From Acanthopleura granulata (Eukaryota; Mollusca; Polyplacophora; Chitonida; Chitonidae): a stretch of 64,000 nucleotides of DNA. The position numbers and the translations under genes are program-made. The notes below the pieces were generated by a model. It made no database searches. It saw only the letters and a list, made by a program, of their open reading frames with translations, and had not been told where the DNA came from. The DNA lies in assembly GCA_016165875.1 (NCBI GenBank), contig JABBOT010000022.1, positions 1,205,333-1,269,332 on the forward strand. The letters run 5' to 3'. Positions 36,305 to 48,000 of this stretch are shown here, piece by piece. The number at the start of each line of letters is the position of its first letter. The stretch's first letter is position 1.

Positions 36305-37021
36305 TAAAATAATGATCATCATTAATATAATTGATTTTATCATTTTAATGCTTCTCCTTCAATTCATGTCAAGCCTGCGGATTTCACAGAAACGATCGTT
36401 ACCGGTAGTGTGTCGGTACCGTGATAACAAAACCACGAAACCGAAAGTACGTTTCCTCTTCAGATGAAGGGTATTTCAAGCCAGTGGCCAGCGAAGCGTG
36501 GATGGTTATTTGTTTATGTTCTGTCAGCTATCCTACTGGTATTTTCAGGATTGTTCACTTCAGAGTAAAGTCTATGAAGTTGTTAACTACTTTTAATGGT
36601 CAGTGGACAGTTTGACGTCATTACAATCTGGTTATGGTGCTAGCGATAACTGTTGGTATCGTTGACCTGGTTTATGGTTTATCCCATGCACAGTGACCTC
36701 TGTGAACACCGTAAGGTTTAGGTCACACACCGTTTAAATATATAGTGATCATTTCCGACAACGTGGACATCCTGTGGAGCCTCACAGCCTTCCCGCCGAA
36801 GCTTGAACCCACAGTTTCGTACAGCAAAACATGTGCTTTGTGTATTCCTATGGTGCACTGGACAACCAAGGATAGAAAGAACACAAAAGGTTTTAAGCCT
36901 AACCCTACACACCCAGAAGTTCAGGCAGAGGTCTTGGGTGACGCTCGTTTCGACAGTATGGATGTATAGCACCTTCCAATACGTGGATGAGAGGAGAGAA
37001 AATGACGTGTTTTTTTTCTGA

Positions 37022-37372
37022 GTGAGTGAGTGCTTGGGGTTTATCGTCGTACTTAACAGTCATATGAGGACGAGGAGTCCTTCTGGTGTGTATTTATATT
37101 GTCTTGTGGCAGGGCGAGTCCATGCCGCCAAAGTGCTGCCGCCACTGGAACATCATGCTGAAGACACCAGACATGACACCCCACTCAGTCAGATTATACT
37201 GACACCGGGCCGACCAGTCCTGTTTCCTTGCTCTAACCTCTCAATTCTGAGCGCCAAGCGAGGCAGCAACAAGTACTGTTTGTAAAGTCTTTGGTATGAC
37301 TGGACCCAGGCTTGAGCCTGGATCTCCTGGCCTCGAGGTGGACGCTCTAACCACTACACCACCGAGGGGGAC
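37022..37372 (-). mobile_element. tRNA-derived SINE, near full length
   Basis: On the minus strand: head 'cggtggtgtagtggttagag' (A-box) near 37366-37345, B-box-like 'ggctcaagcc' at 37310-37319, core 'gactggtcggcccggtgtca' near 37220-37200, then a long 3' body. Same core as the element at 18850-19190. Confidence 0.85.
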
Positions 37373-38634
37373 TGTTTTTATGAGAAAGAATTTCAATGTC
37401 ATATTGTTCACTTTATGATAGAACTTTACAGTATTATACACTTGCTCTAACCTTAGGGCATCATCAGCCATGACTAGTTTCTTTTTGTTTGACGTTTAGC
37501 TTTTTCTGCTTAAGAGAAAGTGATGGATTTTTTATAAAATGGCAAAGCCAATGTGTTTTGTTAATATAAACATGAGGTTTTGTGTGCCAAAATTTAGGCC
37601 TTCATAAAGAAGAGAAAGGGTTTATTAGATTAAAAGGTCTCTGGCTCTGGAATGATAATATAACCTCTGCAACAAAACAAGAAAAAATTATTCCATATTT
37701 TTATTACATTGTGAGATATTTTTCTCTCCTCACATGCAATATTAATTAAAATTGTTTGTTAAGGATCCAAAACATCTTCATACAGCCTTTTAGAGACTAT
37801 ACATATCTTGACAGATGTAATGTGGGCATTATAGACTACAATGGCACTAGAGGGCTCCTTGATTGATTCAATGAAAATCCTGTTCCGAATAGAAGAAAAA
37901 ATTGTTTCCCAGGAAGTTCAGATACGGAACCGATTTTGTGGTTCCCATTGGTTCCCATCAGCATGAAGCATGGAACCAAAACATAGTTTCCACTTAGAGA
38001 TGAAATCTGCAGACTTGTATACGTTTATAATGTCTGCTCATATTTATGAAAATTTTCAAAATACAGTAAAAATAGAGTACATGACATACTTTTATGAATG
38101 AGTTGAATTAGTGATTGTTAAGGGTTTAGCCAATGTATTACATTAATACATTGTAATGTGTTTAAAGATTTGTTGAGATGGGAAGTCTCGTAGGATTCAT
38201 AAATACAGGTTATCTCCTGGGCATCTGGAGGCAAGGTTGTGTAGACAGGCTAAGTGGAGTTCTCTTGCCTGCTAAAAATGGGAAATAAGTCTTGTACCAG
38301 TAGTGCAGCCTACATGTACCTACCTGAACAACAATACCAGCCATGGTTATTCATAATCACTTGTCTTGTTTTGAAGTCACTGGTATTATTATTCATATAG
38401 TTAGAGACAACTGTGGCTTTATGATTTGCAAGATTTGCTTCCCTTTGTGGAGAACCTAAGAACCCCATTCCAAGCTTTGACCAGAGCTCTCTCAGATTTC
38501 AGATTTGGTTGTAAGAGAAGCATCAGGTACCCGATGAGGTCACCTCCGGACTCTGACTGGTTTACTCCACCTATAGATATTGCCACATAATGCCAATGGA
38601 ATGTATATATATATATACACATAATATATTAACG

Positions 38635-38760
38635 TGTCCTGTTTTCTTGCTCTAACGTCTCAATGCTAAGTTCCAAGCGATGCAGCAACAAGTACAATTT
38701 TGAAAGTCTTTGGTATGACCCAGCCCAGGATTGATCCGGGATCTCCCGACCACAGCTATG
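38635..38760 (-). mobile_element. SINE fragment, head and core part
   Basis: 'cttgctctaacgtctcaatg' through 'ggtatgacccagcccaggat' and 'tgatccgggatctcccgacc' repeats the order of the SINE at 37022-37372 (37230-37335) and stops before the A-box. Confidence 0.75.
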
Positions 38761-38839
38761 TACTATGTATTTTTAAAAGACTTTGTCCATGAAGCAATTA
38801 GGCCTACGTGGAAACAATAATTCGAAATACCCTTGATCA

Positions 38840-39045
38840 GGTAATAACTGCCTTGACACAAAGATTTGATCATGTAATAAATGCTTTGACACAAAGACTT
38901 GATCATGTAATAACTGCTTTGACAACAAATACTTAATCATGTAACTACTGCTTTGACACAAAGACTTGATCATGTAATAACTGCTTTGACAACACATACT
39001 TGATCATGTAACTACTGCTTTGACACACAGACTTGATAGCATTAT
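38840..39045. repeat. Minisatellite, about 31-base unit, six copies
   Basis: Copies of 'cttgatcatgtaataactgc' followed by 'tttgacacaaaga' or 'tttgacaacaaata'. Alternation of the two endings suggests a 62-base higher-order unit. Confidence 0.85.
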
Positions 39046-40939
39046 AACTGCTGACACAAACATTTGAACATTGCAAAGGTCAGGTATAATTTAAGACAAA
39101 TGAAACACAAGGGACAAGTCATCTATGAAATAATAAAATCTAAAGTAATCTATGAAAGAACTAAGGATTTTCCTCTTTCACTTCCGGTGGGGCCTTAGTG
39201 AGGATAAGCCGTGGACGACACCCTTGTTCGCTGAACATTAATTGTCTTTCAACAATATGATGTCGCCTGTGATAAGTTCGATACTAATTTGCTGGGCTTT
39301 CCTATTTTCTCAACCTGTGAAACAGACCGGCAAGTACAAAATTTTACAGTCAACAACGATCAAATATATAAGTAACTGTAACTAACCTTCTTAATTCAAC
39401 GTAACGAGGTGTAGCCTACACCTGCAAAGAGGAGGGGATTACTAGTAGTAAGGCATGATCAGTCAAAGAGATAAATTACTTCTTGGGAATAGGGAAGACT
39501 ATAAGCTGACAATTTAACGATATTTTTTTCCAATATCATGACTGCACAGTACCATGCTACTGAGACATTTAGATAACCTTGAGCAAGAATGCAGTATTGC
39601 ACAACGAGGCACATTTATTATGTAAGACATATTCCAATCGTCACCCATGCAGCCACAACACTTTGAACTTCTCTGCGTAAAAATATTGTACATTTCTTAC
39701 TTATTAAAGCATTTTTTTCATTTTCAGCGTCAAGAGGTTTTAATATAATCAACAGTTAAATTTATTGGACAGGAAATGGCTGCGGTGTGAAATAGTGCTA
39801 TATTACAGGTATTACAACGTGTAGATGCTCATTTCTGTGCGTGGAAAAGGGTGCAGTGATTCGTCAATGCAAGACCACAGATTTACAGATGCACCATGGG
39901 TATGGCCTGAATGTGGAATCGAGTGAGAGTGTGGAATCGAGTATACGGTCACAACTTATACATATGACCAGCTTGTGAAAACGAGTGTATGCAGTCGTCT
40001 AGCTAGCACAGTTTAAGTGCACCTTGGATCCCATATGGCCTGTACGTGGAATCGACCACGGCCATGACAGCTTACATACATGTAGGCGTACCTTAATGGG
40101 GGACTCGTAAATCTCCTTTTCCCCTTTAACAAAAGGGTCAAAAGCTGTGTCCTCTTTTGTTCTTTCCTGTAGTAAGTCACACCTTTAGGTGTTTGTATGC
40201 TCACAAAACACTTGTACAAGCACTACAGCGTCACAGCATGAAACAATGCATTTTTACCGCGATTTGGACCCGTTTGTGTAGCTCGTTAGAGCCTCCCATT
40301 CCATTTGGTATGATCCGTAGGTGGAATCGAGCGCAATCATACGTGACAAGGACTACAGCGTAAGTAAACACTGGATCCCATGGGTCACCTGCCATCCAAT
40401 GAACATGGATTCTGTTTGACTTTTCAAAATGGCTATGACAACCCAAACTGCACATTTATTTAAAAAAGAAGAGTTTTATTTTTTTTCATTCAAATTATAA
40501 TGACAAAAATGAAAACCGGTCAACACACACACACAGAGGCAACACACAAGCTCTAAATCTTGACGTTCAACTAAACTGGTATAAAATGTACATCTGTAAC
40601 AGATCTAAACATAACACGTACACATTTAAGCACAACGATTTATTATGTTCAACAAGTGTTTGACAGCCATCCATCAAACGACATCAAAAATGTGCAACTC
40701 AAAACCCTTTAACAAAAACAACCACATGTACATAAAACATGTATCCTAACTAATTTCTCTACACGGGGCATTTGTGGAGAAATGGAATATGGCTGAAGAC
40801 AACTTAATTTAACGCCTGGCCATCTAATCGTGAACAGCGATGCAGAGAAAAGTGCCACACATATTTACATGTACAAACTTGCAGCACAATGTCATTCATA
40901 AACTTCTCCACGCGGGTTGATAGTGTCTCAATAAATCAG

Positions 40940-41130
40940 TTGTCTTATTTATTTATTTAATAATATATTTATATGAATGTTTCTTTAACGCGATTCTCAA
41001 TTTTACGCTTACACGCTGGCGGTCAGTCTTATGGGTGGAGGAAAAGCAAGTGTTCAGGGTATAAAACCACTGATGTTTGGCATTAGATCACTGCCGAACT
41101 TTCCCACCCTATACTGGTTGGAATGCGCAG
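40940..41130 (-). mobile_element. SINE fragment
   Basis: 'tatttatttatttaataata', then 'ttaacgcgattctcaatttt', 'cgcttacacgctggcggtca' and 'gggtggaggaaaagc' in the order of the reversed SINE 3' region. Confidence 0.65.
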
Positions 41131-42884
41131 ACGCATCAATCCCACCAGCTGTCACCAAGGCCCCACAAACACGCTTGTTCTGAGGACATGTACGTGTTCC
41201 AGGTTGACTGTGGAATAGTCATATACTACTTAGCTATGACGCAATGACCACAGCCAGTTCTGACCAGAGAATACTCTCTCATTGCCATGGGTTGAAGGTC
41301 ACCATCAGTAGCGCGTAGCAAGGGTGCCACTGTAGTGTAGTACTTGGATGTTCAGACCACTAAAATATAGAATCTGAAGTGAAGTCGGCTATGTTAACCT
41401 TATATGTGCAGAGGAGAATCCGCATTATCTGTTAAGTACAGCATAACATCTTGTCGTGTATGTCCCTTTTGAACGAGATATTTAGGTTACCAGATTTGGT
41501 CACTTCATTTCCATAAATATTCGTGTATATACATGTTTGATTTGGATTTTGCGCGAGATGGTTTCACTTGTTGCTGTGAAGTTATGCAGAAGTTTGGCAG
41601 CCAAAAGATGTATTTTAATGTCCACAACAGAATGGTTTCATGGCATGACGGACTCGCCTGATGTTGACGTTTTATATCACAAGGGATACTTGGACGTTTA
41701 TACACACAAAATGGCACATGTCGATAGCAAGGAGGAAGTGCAGTCACAAGATGCTTTCCAACCATTTCACTGCTAACATGTACTTCTACTTTACAGCCAG
41801 TAAGTAATTACAGAGTATAATGTTTTGAGCGGGGATTTGTTTGTAAATATGAACATATAAGAATGAAGTTATTTATCTTTGACGGGTGCAGCGACATTTC
41901 TTAACAATTTCTTACACGAAACTCACGACCATTGACGAATGGGGTAGGAATTTTGTTAATCTGTATAGATTATTATCTAATTGTTCAAATTATTGGAATT
42001 GACATTGATGACAAATAGGCCTAAAAAAGAAATACCAACAACCCATTACTCTTTTGTTGGCATAAACTGCAGATGTTGTGATATGTTGGTTCATGATATC
42101 CAAGCAACAGAATTCTTTGTGACAAGTAAGATAGGACTTACTCTTTTCAAAACATTTTAAACACAACGAGATTTAGAGTTCACTCATGCGGCATCATGAA
42201 ATGGTTTAATATTTTAATTGATGTGTTGAGCATTAATTCATATCATATCACGTAAGTGAACACTTATTTTAATATACAACACCCTTAGCTGTAATTTATG
42301 TAGGGTTGGGCATTTGCTTCGCGGAAAAGGTTAGATTCAAATGTCAAATGCTCCAACAGTGCCTTTCATGGCTGACGACTTATACCTCTGACCAATCCAG
42401 TCACGCGTTTCATCCAACTTTCGTCAGCACAACGTCACCTTTATGTCTGGAAATTTGCGATTATTTCCTCGCCTCGTCAATCCCCGCCACAGATCACGTG
42501 ATACACGGGATATCATGCTCAATAGGGCATAAAACAAGAACATACTAAATAAATAAACAAGGCCTGAAATAAACCATCCTGCATTCAGATGCATATTGTA
42601 TCGACCCACTGAACTACATCTTAAGTACTTTTGCCTTGTGGCCATAGATTACAGGAATGGGCTAAAAGTTTTTAATTTTGTCTTAAAATTGGTTACAATA
42701 TTGTATGCAGAACTAGGAGTTAAGAATTAATTTCCTTGTACGTCGCAAGAAAAGTTATGATGTGTTTTCTTTGAATGAGACGTTTTTCAAGGTTTATAGT
42801 ACATCATTGAGCTTATGAAGTAATTGCGTATTTTGCGATTTGAACGTTAACAAGATGGTACAGTAAGCACGAGCAAATCGGGCC

Positions 42885-42975
42885 GTACAACTGTGTGCAG
42901 TAAAGTGCACACCTGTGTACAGTAAAGTGTACATCTGTGTGCAGTAAGGTTTACACCTCTGTGTGCAGTAAGGCC
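42885..42975. repeat. Short tandem repeat, about 22-base unit
   Basis: Four imperfect copies of 'gtgtgcagtaaagtgtacac' plus 'ct'. Confidence 0.8.
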
Positions 42976-43518
42976 TATTACACATGGCCTAGCAGCTGTA
43001 ACTTCATGCCATCAGTATTACACTCAGTAGTATTACAGGACTGCATGAATCCCCAAAACGAAAAGATTCAACTGAGCCTTCTGTGTGAAGATAATGTACG
43101 ATGTTGAGTTATGGCACAATTAAAATTTTAGTCATCTTCCACGTTTGAGCCGACCGAGGATTCAGCTTGAGCTGGAAGATCACAGACAAAACGTGAAATT
43201 GTGAAAGGAATGAAGACGGTTATATAAATATTGTAATTGAGCTTATAGAACTATAACATTGCGGTATCTGTTATACACGTGTACTAGCCATCATCTGATC
43301 GTGAAGTCCCCAGTCCAAAACGCTAAGTACACCATGGTGAGTTTTCTACCACATCCACTTTGTCCCAGTTATCCGGTTCACTAAATACAGAGCTCTAGGC
43401 CTATGTCAAACATTTAATATTCCATTTACACTGAGCATGACAGGTGACTCGTATTAAACAGAGGATTGTCTGCCAGATGACTCGCATCCCAACGGGTTTT
43501 AGCTCTCCAGAAGGTTTC

Positions 43519-43794
43519 AGATTCTGGTTGCAGTTTACCAGCCACTTAACTAACATACAACTGCATGCTGTCTCTGGCAAGAACAAAAACCAAATTACAG
43601 TTTGGCATTTAGATTCTGGTTGCAGTTAACCAGCCACTTAACTAGCATACAACTGCATGCTGTCTCTGGCAAGAAAAAAAACCAAATTACAGTTTGGCAT
43701 TTAGATTCTGGTTGCAGTTTACCAGCCACTTAACTAGCATACAACTGCATGCTGTCTCTGGCAAGAACAAAAACCAAATTACAGTTTGGCATTT
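43519..43794. repeat. Three tandem copies of a 92-base unit
   Basis: 'agattctggttgcagtt' recurs at 43519, 43611 and 43703, exactly 92 bases apart, and the copies differ at only a few positions ('taacatac' or 'tagcatac', 'gaacaaaaacc' or 'gaaaaaaaacc'). The high identity implies a recent duplication. Confidence 0.95.
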
Positions 43795-44442
43795 CGAACA
43801 TCTTGGATGAAAACTAATCCAAAAAACAATATGCTCAGATAAACGACATCTCTATAATTTTCGCTTTGTTCTCTAGATCAAACTGTCATCATTCTTGTTC
43901 AACGGATGCACAATATAAAAACTGCCCTTTGCTTGTGTATGCCAGATGACTGAAAATCAACCTTCAAGTGGATTAACTTCCGCTAAATCTTTGGTGCGAA
44001 CTTCCTCAATACCTATTAAGCGTGTCTCTGTAGTGTTTGATGTAAGTCTTGAATGTACATAGGCCTAATCGACTGGATTTTGTTCAAGTTTCTCCCATAC
44101 CGAAGGACTGCTTTAGGACCATCTCTATCCCTAAGTTAATTCTGACTTCACCACAATATTATCATTTCACTGTATGCTTTTCCCTTGTGTTGACTCCTAG
44201 AGCCACAGCAATGGACTCCAGCAGTATTGCTGCACCATTTCGCTCTATCTACCGCAGAAATATACCCACTTATCGAGGTGCAGAACGATTAAATTGACAC
44301 TTTAGTAGAATTCCACATGGCAAAATATTTTTCCTAGCCCAATGTTACTATAATTCAAGACTGCATAGCTCGGCCCGGTTGCATGAACTAAGCTGAATCA
44401 TCTATCTATATTGGACAAATACACAACTGCTGCTGTCCTAAT

Positions 44443-44530
44443 GATATTGGACCTCCTTGACAAAAGGAGTTAATGAAACATTGTATTGTGTCCTCACCTT
44501 ACGGGGAAGTAACGGAGAATCGTGACGGTT
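44443..44530 (+). repeat. Dispersed 88-base repeat, copy 1
   Basis: From 'gatattggacctccttgaca' to 'gtgacggtt', about 97% identical to 49548-49635. It contains a small hairpin, 'ctcctt' against 'aaggag'. Confidence 0.8.
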
Positions 44531-45008
44531 CCGCTTAATAACGCATGGCGTCTTGTGACATAGATCTCCCAGTTACTTGTAGCAACATAATCGGAACGTG
44601 GCACTGGGAATTTCCACTGTTTATAGTGTCCAATAAAAATCAGGACACACACCTCTACCGCACAGGCATCGAAACATTTCCAAAACGCTAAAACATACTT
44701 GTATTTTTCCCGCGTGAAAAAAATGTCGAATAAACTCAATATTATTATAGCTCCATTTTCTTTTTTAAAAGGTTCGCTACGCTCGTCCTGACTTATATAT
44801 AGTATCTTTACCAAATTTCAGATGAACACAGCGTATTACCATTCCGGTTTCCGATGGACACATGCGGCATGTTAGGTACACTTCCACAAGTTTTTGATGA
44901 ACGCGCAATTTCTGAACCACGTGCTAGAACCGTGCATGAATAAACGAAGCATTTGGATCTCATACCACTTCCGGCATTCCAATATACAACACTTACACCG
45001 ACGACTAG

Positions 45009-48000
45009 TTAAACACTAGTAGTCTTGGTAGACGAGGCATTGGGTTCCGATGTTTCTATAGATCTACTCACAACAGTTTGCTTGAATTCCTCATTCGCAC
45101 TACTGAGTTGTTTTTCAGAAATTCTTTCCATCACCGTCGTGGAGAAAGTCTGAACGTGTTCCTCTACGATCGTGTCCACATGTTCCGCCGCGGTCGCTAA
45201 GTCATCGTCGGTAGGAGAATTGACTTTCCTACACCTTTCGACTGTCTCTTCTATGACAGTTTCCACTCTTTGACTACTTTTCAGTTTACACTCCACTTTG
45301 CACTGTTCCACCTTCACGTTAGCGTGCGTGACAGCCGTGGATTTGTCCACTACCATCGAACTGTCGATATGACTATCTTGGGTGTTCCTCACCGACTTTG
45401 TTGTAGCTACTGAGGATGAACCAGGGCTGTCCTCCGTTACCACTGTCTTTACCACTGTCTTCACTGAGGATGAGAATGAGGTCGGTTTCTCCACGTTCTC
45501 ATCTTCTGAAACAACCTCTTCGATGGCCATATCCTCCGACTGCAGGGAGCTTCCTGCCTGTACGGGCTGTAACAACCTTTGCTTCTCGGGTTCCACGCCA
45601 TCCGAGTCCTCAGGGTCGGCGGCGCGGAGTTCGTGCCCACGAAGCGGTTCCTCCGAATCCCCGTTGCTGTCGCTCAGCTGTGACCTGTCTCCGTTGCCTC
45701 TCTCCGAGCCGACTTTGCCAGCGTTGTTGGTGTTTGACACGGTGATTTTGTCGTGAGGCACACAGACGTAGACGGGCCGATAGAGCACCGTTTCGTCCAC
45801 GTCGTCGTTGTTGTCTCCCATATACACTTGACCAAACTGGAACTCGGGACTGATGTAAATACCTCCTTCAACATTGTCAACAGCACACTCTGATGATCAA
45901 CAGAAAATCATAGAAACATTCAAGTGCCATATTTAAATTTATTCCCATAAGATAACAGACATTTTTATTCGAATTAAATTGGGGCCGGGGAAAATAAATA
46001 CTCTTGAATTTACACCTCAAAATTCGATCTCGATTCGTATGGTATTAAGACAAGCAAGCATGCTACAAGTATAGTATATCAATCAGAACTGTGGCTCAGT
46101 GCACAAAACACTCATGGCATCAGGCAGCAATGAAATAAATAAACTAGAGCCTATAGGTACTGAAATGTATTCTGTGACGAATACTGAGGTAAATCTGTCA
46201 TAATTTCACACTTTTATCCTTCAGCTTGTACAAGCTAGGAGATTTGAGAATCGCTTTATGAGGAAAGCAAATACTAATTAGTGATAAACATTCACAGGCT
46301 GGGGATTTCACCCGTCCCCGCCTAAGCAACAACTCTTCACTTCTGTGCTTCACGTTCATTGGAACCAAGATGACAAACAAGAGGCACAAAACTGGTTCCA
46401 TGAAAGAAAGTTATGAAAAACATTTTTTTTTGATTAACTGATATACCATTATTTACATATTCTAACTCTTGAACATTTTAAACAGCATACATATATGAAT
46501 GTCTACCCTTACCCAGGGACCGGGGGAATTTCAATCATATCCAGCCGACATATAGTTTCTCAACATTTTACATAAACTATGCTTCAGGTGAGGCATGTAT
46601 GGTAGCCTATACACAGAGCAGTTATTGATTCCTGCTGGATGTGGTCGGACACTGTCAACCCCATTTGAATTGTTAAGAACACTCCATTTCACCTCAGATG
46701 ACCCAAATAAACTTCATAAAGATCAAGCAATAGGACATACTGAGTTTTATAAATTTTCTCTTGGCATGCACTAGTACATAATGTTGAAGTATTGAATGTA
46801 ACAACAAAATTTGACACATTATACAGTGTCCAATTTTCGTTTTTACCAGCTTGTGACTTCTGATGCGTTCGAAACAAGTTTAAGCCTCAACTTACTTTTA
46901 GATCTGTATTGTTTATGGCAGGTACACATGAGTATGGATGTGTACCATTCTAGATTATGACGTCTTCGTTCCAATTCCTTTAAAAATGATTTAAGTCGCT
47001 TGGCATAACCACTGGCAATCTGCAGCGGGTATAGCTGACGTATCTGAGATCGGATCTGGATATTCGGCAAAACCGCAATAAGTATTGATCCAAATCCACT
47101 ACTGTTCAACTGCTATTGACCTTCTATATTCAACGAGTGAAGCGATATTTATTGAGTATGGCACACGCCCTTCGATGATGAAAGATTTTACAAGATGACG
47201 GCCGAGTAACAAGCAGGCATGGGGCCCGTGAAGATCGAAAGTAGTGCAAAAACAAAAGGAATGCGACCATACCTCTAACACAGTGAAAACAATCAAAATG
47301 ACCCTAAGTCACTAAATTTTGTTTTTATTTATATATACTGATAAAGATTTCTCTTCTGAATCATTTACCCTCACAGACTGACTGATTGTAGCCCGATTGA
47401 CCCTCACTTTAAACAACAAAATATTCTTGCATGTGGAGGGGGGAAATGACATTTGTAAATTTTACTGAATTATTAATTCACATTTCCTCCCTATAATGCT
47501 TTCTAAAAAGAACAAGTAGCAAAACTGGACATCAGAGAGGTTAAATCTGGGCATCATCTTTAGAACTATTTGTTATGGATTGTACTTTGGTCAACAACTT
47601 CCGGTTTGAGAGTTGGGAAATGACAATATAATACATTGCTATGCGTTTGCATAGAATACATAATAAATAAATTGATCTTTGGAAAATGGTCTTCACTTAT
47701 AATTCCCAAAATCGACTGGAACAACATTTAGCTGACGGGATTCAAGTCAGGCTATGAATGTCACTGGGTTCAGTTAATGGGTTTTAGGAATGCCTATCAG
47801 ATATGACCTTTGTAAGATTGACCAACAACTTTTTTCTCTGCGGACAAAATGTTTGCCAGTCAGATGACGGGTCCTACCATAATGGAGCTCCGGTGAGGGC
47901 GAGTTGGGTATCCGGAAGGGAACTGTAGCTATTGTTATAGGATGGTCTATCTCCAAATCTTCACCAGATTTCTCCATTCCCAAGCTGACCTGTTGGTACA

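Larger units (their letters stand above)
36305..45008. other. Intergenic region between convergent genes
   Basis: No gene is recognised over 8.7 kb. It holds SINEs at 37022-37372, 38635-38760 and 40940-41130, tandem repeats at 38840-39045, 42885-42975 and 43519-43794, and one copy of a dispersed 88-base repeat at 44443-44530. A frame from an ATG at 41558 to 41776 and a 43-codon frame with a signal-peptide-like start at 39257 are the only ones worth a glance; neither resembles a known family. Confidence 0.6.

Noticed and set aside
39257..39385. Small frame starting with a signal-peptide-like stretch (MMSPVISSILICWAFLF)
   Set aside because: Only about 43 codons, no supported downstream exon; a GC-type donor could be proposed but nothing confirms it.
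41558..41776. 72-codon frame
   Set aside because: No family resemblance, promoter or splice context.
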